49,913 bases of DNA from an uncultured Clostridia bacterium (GCA_934178475.1 CAKPQH010000011.1:1-49913), one strand, 5' to 3'. Numbered from the stretch's first letter, positions 1 through 8,435 are shown. Notes: generated by a model not told the origin, from the letters alone. Program-made: numbers and translations.

Positions 1-204
1 CTTGCAGAACTAAGATTAAAATATATTAGAGATCAAAATGCTATAAGAGATTATGGGTATGATAGAGGGAAAGAAGATGGAATAAAAGAGGGAGTAAAAA
101 ATATTGCAAAAGCTATGTTAGAAAATAATATACCTTTAAAACAGATAATGAAGTGTACAGGATTATCAAAAGAAGAAATAAAAGAGATAGGTAAAAAAAT
201 ATAG
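1..204 (+). CDS. C-terminal end of an Rpn/PD-(D/E)XK-type nuclease (partial)
   Basis: The frame is open from the first base and ends at TAG after 67 codons, so only the C-terminus is present. It has the charged DRGKEDGIKEG stretch followed by a predicted helix with IAKAMLENNIPLKQIMK and TGLSKEEIKEI. This tail is typical of Rpn-family recombination-promoting nucleases (PD-(D/E)XK 'putative transposase' proteins) of Firmicutes, where a short helical module follows the nuclease domain. The catalytic domain lies upstream of the window, so family membership rests on the tail alone. A hairpin terminator follows it. Confidence 0.55.
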   Translation, partial: LAELRLKYIRDQNAIRDYGYDRGKEDGIKEGVKNIAKAMLENNIPLKQIMKCTGLSKEEIKEIGKKI

Positions 205-229
205 TAAAAATAAATAGAGTATTTTAAAT

Positions 230-270
230 AAAATTAGTTGAATTTCATATGAAATTTTGCTAATTTTATT
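230..270 (+). terminator. Hairpin terminator after the Rpn-like gene
   Basis: AAAATTAG (230-237) pairs with CTAATTTT (260-267), and the interior holds a further palindrome, AATTTCATATGAAATT. A T-rich run follows. It stops transcription of the partial gene. Confidence 0.6.
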
Positions 271-299
271 TTCTTTAATAGATGCAGAGGGTGTTTAGT

Positions 300-328
300 T
301 TGAGTTTTACATAATATTATGGTATAAT
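300..328 (+). promoter_or_regulatory. Sigma-A-type promoter for the 389-1090 gene
   Basis: TTGAGT (300-305) and TATAAT (323-328) are separated by 17 bases and lie about 60 bases before the next start codon. Confidence 0.55.
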
Positions 329-388
329 ATTTATATGCTAATGCATTAATAATACCTAGTTATAGGTAGAAAAGAAAGGTTGAGAGAA

Positions 389-1090
389 ATGATATCATTA
401 CAAATTGAAGGACGGGTGTATAAAGAGATAACATCTGTAATGAACAAACTACAGTTCTTCGCACCAGGAAACAGTTTACTTGAAGTTCATTTCGATATTA
501 ATGGTGTACCAAGTTTAAAAGCGACAGATGGATCGGCTTATTGGGTTGGTATACCAGAACAAGACGAAAAAGAACTTTTAAGGATTGTTAAGGAAAAATA
601 TCCAAATGGATTTCATTCCAGAAATGATTCATCAATCGAATGGCTTAAAGCGCGACTGAAAGAACTTGCAGATAGTAAGTCTGTAAAAATTAAATTAGTT
701 GACGAATATGGTTGTTTGATGGTAGATGGCGAAAGTGTTGATGCATATAAAGTTGAACTCGAAGATGAGAGCATAAGTTCAATATATATTGCAATGACAG
801 AGAGAAAAGAAAGGTTTGTTGTTTTTCGTCCATATATTCAATTGGAGGAGTTTGGAGAAGCAGAAAATGTTTATCGGTTTTATCCAGAAACAGGTACAGG
901 TAATTTATCTGATGACGAAAGCACATATATTTTCAAAGATGAAATTGTATCATACAAGGAATATATATATAAGTATGATAGCAATATCCTAAAGGGAACA
1001 AGTTATGGATTTAAAAATAACGAGTACGGTTTTATGAAGAAATCTAATTTTGGAAATTTTATGGGAGCTGGAGGATGTAAATTTTTCTAA
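389..1090 (+). CDS. Hypothetical protein, 233 aa
   Basis: I do not recognise this protein. It has no signal peptide or membrane segment. It is acidic, with many aromatic residues in the second half (YIAMTERKERFVVFRPYIQ, YRFYPETG), and ends in a short Gly/Phe-rich tail (NFMGAGGCKFF). The ATG at 389 is preferred to the TTG at 380 because the GAAAGG ribosome-binding site sits 9 bases before the ATG but abuts the TTG. It has its own promoter and terminator, so it is a single-gene unit. It uses more G/C-ending codons (gac, gcg, cga, acg) than the neighbouring genes, a mild sign of recent acquisition. Confidence 0.75.
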   Translation: MISLQIEGRVYKEITSVMNKLQFFAPGNSLLEVHFDINGVPSLKATDGSAYWVGIPEQDEKELLRIVKEKYPNGFHSRNDSSIEWLKARLKELADSKSVKIKLVDEYGCLMVDGESVDAYKVELEDESISSIYIAMTERKERFVVFRPYIQLEEFGEAENVYRFYPETGTGNLSDDESTYIFKDEIVSYKEYIYKYDSNILKGTSYGFKNNEYGFMKKSNFGNFMGAGGCKFF

Positions 1091-1121
1091 ATGACAACCT
1101 AAAAAAAGAAGTTTTTTCTTT

Positions 1122-1147
1122 CTCGCTTGTAAGGGCGAGTTTTTTTC
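1122..1147 (+). terminator. Intrinsic terminator
   Basis: CTCGCTT (1122-1128) pairs with GGGCGAG (1133-1139) around a GTAA loop, with two G-U pairs near the loop, followed by a run of T. A classical Rho-independent terminator. Confidence 0.85.
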
Positions 1148-1306
1148 GTATAAAAAATAAATTTATTTAAAAGATTATATATAAAAAGGCAAATAATGAG
1201 CATAATAAAAAGGAATGTTAGTTTAAGAAAAGGTAGATAAAAATATATTTATATATTGAAAAAATATATAATATTTTATATAATCATGATGAAAGAAGGA
1301 GAAATG

Positions 1307-2101
1307 ATGCAGAGAATAACAAGTAAAGATAATAGTTTAGTAAAACATATAAAGAAATTAAAAGATAAGAAGGAAAGAGATAAGTCTGGTGAATATATAA
1401 TAGATGGAATAAAACTTATAAAAGAAGCTTTAAATGAAAACGTTAAAATTAAACAAATTGTAGTTTGTGAAGATAGTAATAAGTTAGAAGCTATCGAGAA
1501 AACTTTAAAGTATGAGCTTGCAAAACAAGAATGTATTTATGTACCAGAAAATATATTTAATTTAATATCTGATGTTGAAAATCCACAAGGAATACTTGCT
1601 GTTGTAGAAAAAGAAAATATTGAAAAAAAGATAGATTATTCAGATGATATAATAGTTGCATTAGATGATATACAAGATCCAGGTAATTTAGGAACGATTT
1701 TAAGGACTGCTGACAGTGTGGGACTAAAACAAATATTAGTATCAAAAGGAACTGCAGATGCATTTAATCCAAAAGTTGTGCGTTCAACAATGGGAGCTAT
1801 TTTTAGAGTCAAGGTGATTGAATGTGAGAATTTAAAAAAGACATTAGAAGAAGTAAAAAAGCACAAATTTGATATATTAGTTACTGAACTTGGAGCAACA
1901 GATTCAATATATGATATTGATATGAAGAAAAAGGTTATTGTAATAGGTAATGAAGCAAATGGTGTATCGGAAGAGATAAAAAATGTAGCAAATAAGAAGG
2001 TAATTATACCAATGTTAGGAAAGACAGAAAGTCTAAATGCGTCTATAGCTACAGGTGTTATTCTTTATGAATATGTGAGACAAAAAATTAAAAATGGGTA
2101 G
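1307..2101 (+). CDS. TrmH/SpoU-family RNA 2'-O-ribose methyltransferase
   Basis: A SPOUT-class, S-adenosylmethionine-dependent RNA ribose methyltransferase of the TrmH/RlmB type, probably acting on rRNA. The N-terminus (ITSKDNSLVKHIKKLKDKK) is the usual RNA substrate-binding start (L30e-like). The C-terminal half carries the trefoil-knot motifs: DDIQDPGNLGTILRTAD (motif 1, with the catalytic-type Asn/Arg), VIVIGNEANGVSEEI (motif 2) and IPMLGKTESLNASIATGVI (motif 3). The start is set at the second of two adjacent ATGs (1304, 1307), which has the better distance from AGAAGGAG; an upstream in-frame ATG at 1256 has no ribosome-binding site. Protein length 264 aa is normal. The ogg gene follows after 10 bases, so the two are probably co-transcribed. 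Confidence 0.9.
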   Translation: MQRITSKDNSLVKHIKKLKDKKERDKSGEYIIDGIKLIKEALNENVKIKQIVVCEDSNKLEAIEKTLKYELAKQECIYVPENIFNLISDVENPQGILAVVEKENIEKKIDYSDDIIVALDDIQDPGNLGTILRTADSVGLKQILVSKGTADAFNPKVVRSTMGAIFRVKVIECENLKKTLEEVKKHKFDILVTELGATDSIYDIDMKKKVIVIGNEANGVSEEIKNVANKKVIIPMLGKTESLNASIATGVILYEYVRQKIKNG

Positions 2102-2111
2102 GAATATTTAA

Positions 2112-2978
2112 ATGGAAGAACAAAAATATATAATAAGAAATGTAGATTCGTTTGAACCAGTGGATATATTTGAATGTGGACAATGCTTTAGATGGAATAT
2201 GGAAGATGATGGGAGTTATACAGGAGTATTTAAAGGAAATGTTTTAAATGTTAAAAAAATAGGAAAAGATGTTATATTTAAAGGAATTGTCCAAGGTGAT
2301 ATAAAAGATGTTGTTAGAGAGTATTTTGATTTTGATAGGGATTATCAAAAGATAAAGAAGGAGCTTTCAAAAGTTGATGATAATATGAAAATTAGTATTG
2401 AGTATGGAAGCGGAATTAGAATACTAAATCAAGATTTATGGGAAACGATTATTTCATTTATAATTTCTGCAAATAATAATATTCCTAGAATAAAAGGAAT
2501 AATAGAAAGATTATCTAAGAAATATGGAAAAGAAATAGTTTGGAATGATAAGAAATATTATTGTTTCCCAACAGCAGAAGAATTAAGGAATGTTACTAAA
2601 GAAGAATATAGAAATTTAGGATTAGGTTTTAGAGATATAAGACTTTATGAAACTACAAAAATGATATTGAATGGAACAGTTGATTTAGAAAAATTACATA
2701 AAGAAGAGTCAACGGAATTAGTAAGAGAAGAATTACTTTCTTTATCTGGTGTGGGACCTAAGGTTGCAGATTGTATATTACTTTTTTCAACATTGAAGAG
2801 ATTTGATGTTTTCCCAGTAGATGTTTGGGTAAGAAGAGTGATGAATGAATTGTACATAAAAAATATAGATGAAACAAAGGTTAGTAGAAAAGAAATTGAA
2901 AAAATAGCTAAAGAGAAATTTGGAGATTTGGAAGGAATAGCTCAACAGTATTTGTTTTATTGGAAAAGAGATTCTTAA
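2112..2978 (+). CDS. ogg: 8-oxoguanine DNA glycosylase/AP lyase (Ogg1 type)
   Basis: A bifunctional glycosylase that removes 8-oxoguanine paired with cytosine in base-excision repair. The N-terminal part (DIFECGQCFRWN) is the OGG N-terminal domain. The C-terminal part has the helix-hairpin-helix LSGVGPKVADC with the Schiff-base lysine at residue 217, and the Gly/Pro-Asp loop FPVDVW with the catalytic aspartate at residue 237. Length 288 aa agrees with the clostridial Ogg proteins, which resemble eukaryotic OGG1. It lies 10 bases after the methyltransferase and appears to be the last gene of that operon. A sigma-A promoter starts just downstream. Confidence 0.9.
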   Translation: MEEQKYIIRNVDSFEPVDIFECGQCFRWNMEDDGSYTGVFKGNVLNVKKIGKDVIFKGIVQGDIKDVVREYFDFDRDYQKIKKELSKVDDNMKISIEYGSGIRILNQDLWETIISFIISANNNIPRIKGIIERLSKKYGKEIVWNDKKYYCFPTAEELRNVTKEEYRNLGLGFRDIRLYETTKMILNGTVDLEKLHKEESTELVREELLSLSGVGPKVADCILLFSTLKRFDVFPVDVWVRRVMNELYIKNIDETKVSRKEIEKIAKEKFGDLEGIAQQYLFYWKRDS

Positions 2979-2996
2979 TGAAATGTAAAATATCTC

Positions 2997-3026
2997 TTGA
3001 CAAAACTATATAAAAAAGTCTAAAAT
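2997..3026 (+). promoter_or_regulatory. Promoter of the leader ORF and first pilin-like gene
   Basis: Perfect TTGACA (2997-3002) and TAAAAT (3021-3026), spacer 18. It is the only convincing promoter ahead of the pilin-like gene, so transcription must cross the hairpin at 3139-3189. Confidence 0.65.
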
Positions 3027-3051
3027 AGCAAGTAAGAAATGAGGTAGAAAA

Positions 3052-3162
3052 ATGCAAAAAACAAAAGAACTTAAAACCGTTGGGGGAGTAACATACACAG
3101 ATAGTTTAGCAAATAGAACAAATAGAATAAAGATAATAAATAAGACTAGCTTATTGCCATAA
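3052..3162 (+). CDS. Possible 36-residue leader peptide or small protein
   Basis: A 36-codon ORF (starts MQKTKELKTVGGVTYTD, ends IINKTSLLP) with a GAGGT ribosome-binding site 7 bases before its ATG and a promoter 25 bases further up. Its last eight codons lie in the 5' arm and loop of the following terminator hairpin, the geometry of a translated attenuator leader. I know no homologue. It could equally be a small independent protein or chance. The short length limits certainty. Confidence 0.35.
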   Translation: MQKTKELKTVGGVTYTDSLANRTNRIKIINKTSLLP

Positions 3163-3189
3163 AGGTAATAGGTTTCTAGTCTTATTTTT
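3139..3189 (+). terminator. Long terminator or attenuator hairpin ahead of the pilin-like gene
   Basis: AATAAGACTAG (3139-3149) pairs perfectly with CTAGTCTTATT (3176-3186). Inside it, TATTGCC pairs with GGTAATA with one wobble, and a T run follows. It lies between the promoter and the pilin-like gene, which starts 45 bases later with no promoter of its own that I can see. Confidence 0.75.
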
Positions 3190-3233
3190 GCGTTTTTTAC
3201 CGAAATAATAAAAATCAAAGGAGAAAATTTTAA

Positions 3234-4211
3234 ATGAAAAACAAATTAAGAAACAAAAAAGGAATTACATTAATAGCATTAGTAATAACAATAATAGTAT
3301 TACTAATCTTAGCAGGAGTATCAATAACAATGATATCAAGTCAAGATGGAATACTAGGAAAAGCAACAACAGCAAAGGATACTCAAAAAAATGCAACAGA
3401 ATTGGAAAGAGTGAAATTAGCTGTGCAATCTGCATTAATAGACGGACAAGGAACAATAGATATTGCAGATACAACAGGAACAGCAAAAGGAAGCTTAAAA
3501 AAAGCATTAATAGAAGAATTTGGAAGTACATCTTCTTTAGTAACAGGATATACTGCTGGAAAAGTGACAATAGGTGAAAAACAATATTCAGTAAAGTCAA
3601 CAGGAGCAGTAGCTGAGATTAAAGTACAATGGACATTAACGACAGATAGTGGAGAGACTGGATTAAGTGTAGGAGATTTAATAACATCAAAGAAAAAGAC
3701 AACAGAACAATTTTATGTAATAGGAATTGATGGAGATACAGTAAGTTTACTTTCAAAATACAATTTAAAATCAGATGGAAGTGAACAAGATACAACAGGA
3801 GCAAGTAACCCATGTGCATTTTCAAGTACAAACTACTGGGATCCTGATGGAAAATTAAGTTATCCGCTTGAAAATGGTAAATATCCAAATTTAAATGATA
3901 AAACAACATATCCACTTGGAACTGCAACATCAATAGTAACAACAGCAGAAGCTTATGGAGAATCATTAGATGTTACAGGAAGATTAATGACTTATGAAGA
4001 AGCAAATGTATTAAAAGATGTAAATTCTACAATTTTATATGGTAAATATGAAACAGGAAAATTCCTTAATTATTGGCTTGGGTCTGCGAGCGACAGAAGC
4101 GTTGTGGATTATGTGTCTGATGGGAGAGAGTTGGGCGCCAGCTTCTATGGCGATGACGGCAACTATGGGGTGCGCCCAGTTGTGGAGGTCTCTGCATCTT
4201 CAATCGAATAA
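3234..4211 (+). CDS. Pilin-like protein with a variable lectin-like C-terminus (no. 1)
   Basis: The N-terminus has a class III (prepilin) signal: basic residues, Gly10, then ITLIALVITIIVLLILAG, a hydrophobic helix. Cleavage after Gly10 would leave I-T-L-I-A, so the Glu5 conserved in major type IV pilins is Ala here, suggesting a minor or pseudopilin. Residues ~40-110 are helical; ~120-280 form an unrecognised domain. The last ~40 residues (from YWLGSAS, ending YGVRPVVEVSAS) look like the C-type-lectin-fold end found in DGR target proteins. Codons there switch from A-ending to G/C-ending (21 of 32 between 4080 and 4175). A good AAAGGAG site precedes the ATG. No pilus assembly gene is in the window. 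A second protein with the same N-terminus lies at 43197. Confidence 0.85.
   Translation: MKNKLRNKKGITLIALVITIIVLLILAGVSITMISSQDGILGKATTAKDTQKNATELERVKLAVQSALIDGQGTIDIADTTGTAKGSLKKALIEEFGSTSSLVTGYTAGKVTIGEKQYSVKSTGAVAEIKVQWTLTTDSGETGLSVGDLITSKKKTTEQFYVIGIDGDTVSLLSKYNLKSDGSEQDTTGASNPCAFSSTNYWDPDGKLSYPLENGKYPNLNDKTTYPLGTATSIVTTAEAYGESLDVTGRLMTYEEANVLKDVNSTILYGKYETGKFLNYWLGSASDRSVVDYVSDGRELGASFYGDDGNYGVRPVVEVSASSIE
4080..4200 (+). other. Candidate DGR variable region (VR1)
   Basis: Within the A-rich gene this stretch is G+C-rich. Of 32 codons from 4080 to 4175, 12 end in C and 9 in G, and the NNC set (AGC, GAC, GGC, GCC, TTC, AAC) is what random substitution at the two adenines of AAC would give. 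It ends in an apparently constant GTGCGCCCAGTTGTGGAGG segment encoding VRPVVE, where an initiation-of-mutagenic-homology site would be expected. No template repeat or reverse transcriptase is seen in the window, so this is an inference from codon pattern. Confidence 0.5.
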
Positions 4212-4241
4212 GAGATGATAGGAGCTTATTGCAATTTGTAT

Positions 4242-4281
4242 AATACCTTTTATGATAAAAAATATCATAGAGGTATTTTTT
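4242..4281 (+). terminator. Terminator of pilin-like gene 1
   Basis: AATACC...TATGATA pairs with TATCATA...GGTATT around an A-rich loop, followed by six or more T. Confidence 0.8.
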
Positions 4282-4303
4282 ATTATAAATTATTTGAAAA
4301 ATC

Positions 4304-4332
4304 TTGCCTAAATATTTTAAATATAGTAAAAT
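4304..4332 (+). promoter_or_regulatory. smc promoter
   Basis: TTGCCT (4304-4309) and TAAAAT (4327-4332), spacer 17, 22 bases before the smc start codon. Confidence 0.55.
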
Positions 4333-4354
4333 AATCAGGAAAAGAGGAGAATAA

Positions 4355-7300
4355 ATGTATTTAAAGAGAATTGAATTACAAGGATTTAAGTCCTTTGCTG
4401 ATAAAACAGTATTGGAATTTAAACAGGGAATAACAAGTGTAATAGGACCTAATGGTTCTGGAAAAAGTAATATATCAGATGCAATAAGATGGGTGCTTGG
4501 AGAACAAAGTATGAAGTCGCTAAGAAGTGGAAAGTCTAGCGATGTTATTTTTGCTGGAACTCAAAGCAGAAAATCACTTGGATTTGCAGAAGCATCTTTG
4601 GTTTTTGATAATAGTGATGGAGCTCTTCCAATTGAATATGAAGAGGTTGTTGTAACAAGAAAGATATATAGAACAGGTGAAACAGGATATTATATAAATA
4701 AAACTAATTGTAGATTAAAAGATGTTTTAGAGCTTTTTATGGATACTGGTATTGGTAAAGATGGATATTCAATAATTGGTCAAGGAAAAATTGATGAAAT
4801 ATTAAGTAATAAATCAGAAGATAGAAGAAATGTTTTTGAGGAAGCAGCAGGTATTGTAAAGTATAAAACAAGAAAAGAAGAATCAGAAAAAAAATTAGAG
4901 CATACAAAATTAAATCTGCTTAGAATAAATGATATATTAAGCGAGATAGAGGGCAATTTAGAACCTTTAAAAATGCAATCAGATAAGGCAAGAAAATATT
5001 TAGATTTGAAAGAAGAACTTAAAAATATAGAAGTTGGTTTGTTTGTATATAATATTGAAAAATATAAAGCAGAACTTGTGAAAATTACAGAAGACATGGA
5101 GGCAATGACTGAAAACTGTAATTTAGAAGAAGAAAAACTAAATAATATAAAAGAAGAAAAAGAAAACTTAAAAATCCGTATTGATGAGGTAACTTCTCAA
5201 ATTGAAGCGATGCAAAATATAGGATTTGAAAGTGAAAAGAAAAAAGAACAATTAAATTCAAATATAAATATAAGCAAAACGAAAATACAAAATAATGAAG
5301 AAAATGAAAAAAGATTTAATCAAGAAATAAGTGAATATGAAGAGAAAATAACTAAGTCTAAAGAAGATATGCAAAATAAAATGAATAAGAAAATTAGCTT
5401 AGCAGAAAATAAGGCAAAATTCCAACAAGAACTAGATGAGAAAGAACAAGAACTTGAAGTATTAAATAGTACATTATCAGAAAAAGAGTTAAAAATAGAA
5501 GAAGATAAGAAAAAGCTAGAAGAAAATGTGGATAAAAAATATGAAATAGAATCAGAAATAAGTGCTAAAAAAGCTAATATTTCAAATTTAGAAAAAAGAT
5601 TAAAACAAATAGAAAATGATATTTCAAATAATATTAGAGAAAAAGATAATGAGGTTTTTAAAAAAGAGGAAATACAAAAAGGGGTATATGAAGTTGAAAA
5701 ACAAAAAAATGAAATATCAAATAAGATGAAGGACATAAATCAAGAAAAGATAAAAGCAGAAGAAAAAATAAAGAGCATTGATATTCAAATTTCTAACTAT
5801 AATAGAGATGTTCAATTTAAAGAATCAAGACATAGATTCTTAGTTGAAACAGAAAAAGAAAAAGAAGGATATGCAAGAGGAGTTAAAGCTTTACTTAAAG
5901 ATTGTGAAAATATAAAAGAATTAGGAAAAGGAATGCATGGAGCACTTGCAGAACTTATTGATGTTCCAGAAAAATATAAAACTGCAATTGAAATGACTCT
6001 TGGAGCTTCACTTCAAAATATAGTAACAGAAAATGAACAAGATGCAAAAAGATTAGTTGAACATCTAAGAAATAATAAACTTGGTAGAGCATCATTTTTA
6101 CCTATAACATCAATAAAAGGTAAAAAGTTAGATAAGATAAAAGGAAGTAAATTAAGAGTTGTAGGAATAGCATCTGATTTAATTGACTATGATAAAAAAT
6201 ATGAACAAATTGTTATCAGTTTACTTGGAAGAACAGTTATAGTTGAGGATATGGATACAGCAATTAAAGTTGCTAAAGAAAATGGGTATTCTTTTAGAAT
6301 AGTTACATTAGAAGGAGACTTAATTAATGCCTCAGGATCAATAACAGGAGGATTTGTTGAAAAGAAAACACTTAATATACTTGGAAGAAGTAAAGAAATA
6401 GAAAATTTAGCTAAAGAAATATCTAAAATTAAAAAGAAAATCCAAGAGTTGGAAGAAGAAAAAGAAACTATTTTGAATAAAAATAAAGATACATTCGAGG
6501 AATATAAAAAGATAGAGTCTGAATATCAAACAATAGATATTAAGTACAGTGTAGAAAAACAAAAAGAAATTTCAGTTGATGAAAATATTGAGAGACTTGC
6601 GAGAGCTATCCAAAAATTAAGAGATGAGAGAGCAAAAATAAATGAAGAAGTAAAAGAAATCAATGAAAGCATTGAAAGTGCTGAAGAAAAAATTGAAGCA
6701 ATAAAAAATAGTAATAATGAACTTCAAGAAGTTATTAATAAGTTTGCAGATGTTAATAAGGATTCTCAAAAAAGAATAGATGATTTGAATTACGATATTA
6801 CTAATTTAAAAATTTCTGTGTCATCTTTTGATGAAAGTGAAAATTCAATAAATGAAATTTCTGATATGATTAAACAAGAAATTGAAGCATATACAAAAAA
6901 TATTGAAAATAAAAAAGAACAAATAAAAAAACTTAAAGAAGAAAATATTAATTTAAATCAAGAAATTGAAGAAAATTTAAAAGAAATTGAAGAGATAAAA
7001 AGCAAAGTTCAAAATAGTGGTGAGACAATTGAAAATATGAAAAAAGAAAGAGTTGATTTGAATAGCAAATTAACTAAAAAAGAAGATGAACAAAATGATG
7101 AATTTAAAATTATTGAAGATTTAAAAGCTCAAATTGTAAAAATAGATGTAAGAAAAACTAAAATTGATGATGAAGTAAATAACCAAATCAATACATTATG
7201 GATTGAATATGAACTTACACCTAATGCAACAGCGGGATATGCTAAACCAGAAAATGTAGCTTTAACACAAAGAAGAGTAAATAATTTGAGAACTGATATT

Positions 7301-7900
7301 AGAGAACTTGGAAGTGTTAATGTCGATTCAATTGAAGAATATAAGTCTTTGAAGGAAAGATATGATTTTATGTGTGAACAAAGACTTGATTTAGAAAGTA
7401 CAATGGCAAAATTACATAAAATGATTGCAGAGATTACAAATACCATGAAAAAACAATTTAAGGAAAAATTTGAGATTATAAATAAAAATTTTGGCGAGGT
7501 ATTTTGTGAATTATTTGGTGGTGGAAAAGCTGAAATTACACTTGAAGATGAAAATAACATATTAGAGTGTGGAATTAATATAAATGTTCAACCGCCAGGA
7601 AAAAAACTTCAAAGTATGACTTTGCTTTCAGGAGGAGAAAAAGCGTTTACAGCAATTGCATTGCTTTTTGCAATACTGAAAGTTAATCCAGCTCCATTCT
7701 GTGTGCTAGATGAGATTGAAGCGGCATTAGATGATGTTAATGTAAATAGATATGCAGACTTTTTGAAAAAGTTTGCTGGAAATACACAGTTTTTAGTAAT
7801 AACACATAGAAAGGGAACAATGGAAGCAGCGGATACAGTTTATGGAGTGACAATGGAAGAAAACGGTATATCTAAGTTACTTTCAATGAAATTAAAATAA
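4355..7900 (+). CDS. smc: Chromosome segregation ATPase SMC
   Basis: Structural-maintenance-of-chromosomes protein; a dimer that, with ScpA and ScpB, organises and segregates the nucleoid. Residues 1-160 hold the N-terminal ATPase lobe with Walker A GPNGSGKSN (31-39). Two long Glu/Lys-rich coiled coils (about 165-500 and 675-1000) flank a hinge (about 505-670, including VKALLKDCENIKELGKGMHG and ITGGFVEKK). The C-terminal lobe carries the ABC signature LLSGGEKAFTA and Walker B VLDEIEAALDDVN. Length 1181 aa is normal. AGAGGAG precedes the ATG. It sits alone here, without the rnc or ftsY neighbours common in Firmicutes, between a pilin-like gene and an unknown minus-strand gene. Confidence 0.98.
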   Translation: MYLKRIELQGFKSFADKTVLEFKQGITSVIGPNGSGKSNISDAIRWVLGEQSMKSLRSGKSSDVIFAGTQSRKSLGFAEASLVFDNSDGALPIEYEEVVVTRKIYRTGETGYYINKTNCRLKDVLELFMDTGIGKDGYSIIGQGKIDEILSNKSEDRRNVFEEAAGIVKYKTRKEESEKKLEHTKLNLLRINDILSEIEGNLEPLKMQSDKARKYLDLKEELKNIEVGLFVYNIEKYKAELVKITEDMEAMTENCNLEEEKLNNIKEEKENLKIRIDEVTSQIEAMQNIGFESEKKKEQLNSNINISKTKIQNNEENEKRFNQEISEYEEKITKSKEDMQNKMNKKISLAENKAKFQQELDEKEQELEVLNSTLSEKELKIEEDKKKLEENVDKKYEIESEISAKKANISNLEKRLKQIENDISNNIREKDNEVFKKEEIQKGVYEVEKQKNEISNKMKDINQEKIKAEEKIKSIDIQISNYNRDVQFKESRHRFLVETEKEKEGYARGVKALLKDCENIKELGKGMHGALAELIDVPEKYKTAIEMTLGASLQNIVTENEQDAKRLVEHLRNNKLGRASFLPITSIKGKKLDKIKGSKLRVVGIASDLIDYDKKYEQIVISLLGRTVIVEDMDTAIKVAKENGYSFRIVTLEGDLINASGSITGGFVEKKTLNILGRSKEIENLAKEISKIKKKIQELEEEKETILNKNKDTFEEYKKIESEYQTIDIKYSVEKQKEISVDENIERLARAIQKLRDERAKINEEVKEINESIESAEEKIEAIKNSNNELQEVINKFADVNKDSQKRIDDLNYDITNLKISVSSFDESENSINEISDMIKQEIEAYTKNIENKKEQIKKLKEENINLNQEIEENLKEIEEIKSKVQNSGETIENMKKERVDLNSKLTKKEDEQNDEFKIIEDLKAQIVKIDVRKTKIDDEVNNQINTLWIEYELTPNATAGYAKPENVALTQRRVNNLRTDIRELGSVNVDSIEEYKSLKERYDFMCEQRLDLESTMAKLHKMIAEITNTMKKQFKEKFEIINKNFGEVFCELFGGGKAEITLEDENNILECGININVQPPGKKLQSMTLLSGGEKAFTAIALLFAILKVNPAPFCVLDEIEAALDDVNVNRYADFLKKFAGNTQFLVITHRKGTMEAADTVYGVTMEENGISKLLSMKLK

Positions 7901-7906
7901 AAAAGG

Positions 7907-7933
7907 AGAGAGGCATACAAAAGCCTCTCTTTG
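7907..7933 (+). terminator. Hairpin between smc and the converging gene
   Basis: AGAGAGGC (7907-7914) pairs with GCCTCTCT (7923-7930). Only three T follow on the plus strand, so it is a modest terminator that may serve both converging genes. Confidence 0.6.
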
Positions 7934-7939
7934 CATAGC

Positions 7940-8398
7940 TTAAAAAAAGTTTTTGGAAAATGGATTTACAATCCAAAACTTTCCAGAGTCTGACATAAGA
8001 ATAACATCTTGACTATCACCATTTTTGGGGTAAAATCGGTGTTGAACTTCAAAACCAGTTGATGGAGTGATGATTGAATCTTCATAGTTATAATCATTTC
8101 CCATTTCTGTTTGAAATTTTCGTTTGATTTTATTTCTCTCTTTATCAGAAAGAACAACATAGATGGTGTTAGCGTCAACTCCTTTTTGAAAATGATATCT
8201 AGTATTTTGTCCATTCTTAGATGAACCAATGTACCTAAATGTATCATTAGCGTTGTGATGTGAAAAGACATTTCTGGAAGCATGGATGCTTTCAATATAT
8301 GCTTTTGCTTTCAGTACTTCTGGACTTAATTGGATATAATCATCATTATTCCGATTAAACTTTTTCAGTTGTGATTTTAATTTGGCTAAAAATGACAT
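7940..8398 (-). CDS. Hypothetical protein, 152 aa
   Basis: I do not recognise this protein. It is basic at the N-terminus (MSFLAKLKSQLKKFNR), has no membrane segment, and includes NVFSHHNANDTFRYIGSSK, YHFQKGVDANTIYVVLSDKE and QHRFYPKNGDSQDVILMSD. The start is supported by AAAGGAGC upstream and by a well-formed promoter with a palindrome just downstream of the -10. Transcribed against smc as a single-gene unit. It uses rather more G/C-ending codons than its neighbours, so it may be an accessory gene. Confidence 0.75.
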   Translation of the reverse strand: MSFLAKLKSQLKKFNRNNDDYIQLSPEVLKAKAYIESIHASRNVFSHHNANDTFRYIGSSKNGQNTRYHFQKGVDANTIYVVLSDKERNKIKRKFQTEMGNDYNYEDSIITPSTGFEVQHRFYPKNGDSQDVILMSDSGKFWIVNPFSKNFF

Positions 8399-8435
8399 AA
8401 TAAAAATGCTCCTTTCAAATTAACTTACTATGCAC

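Noticed and set aside
3265..3966. Leu-rich minus-strand ORFs opposite pilin-like gene 1
   Set aside because: They are antisense reflections of the A-rich codons of the real gene, with no ribosome-binding sites and low-complexity products.
4780..5736. Minus-strand Ser/Phe-rich ORFs inside smc
   Set aside because: Antisense images of the Glu/Lys coiled-coil codons of SMC.
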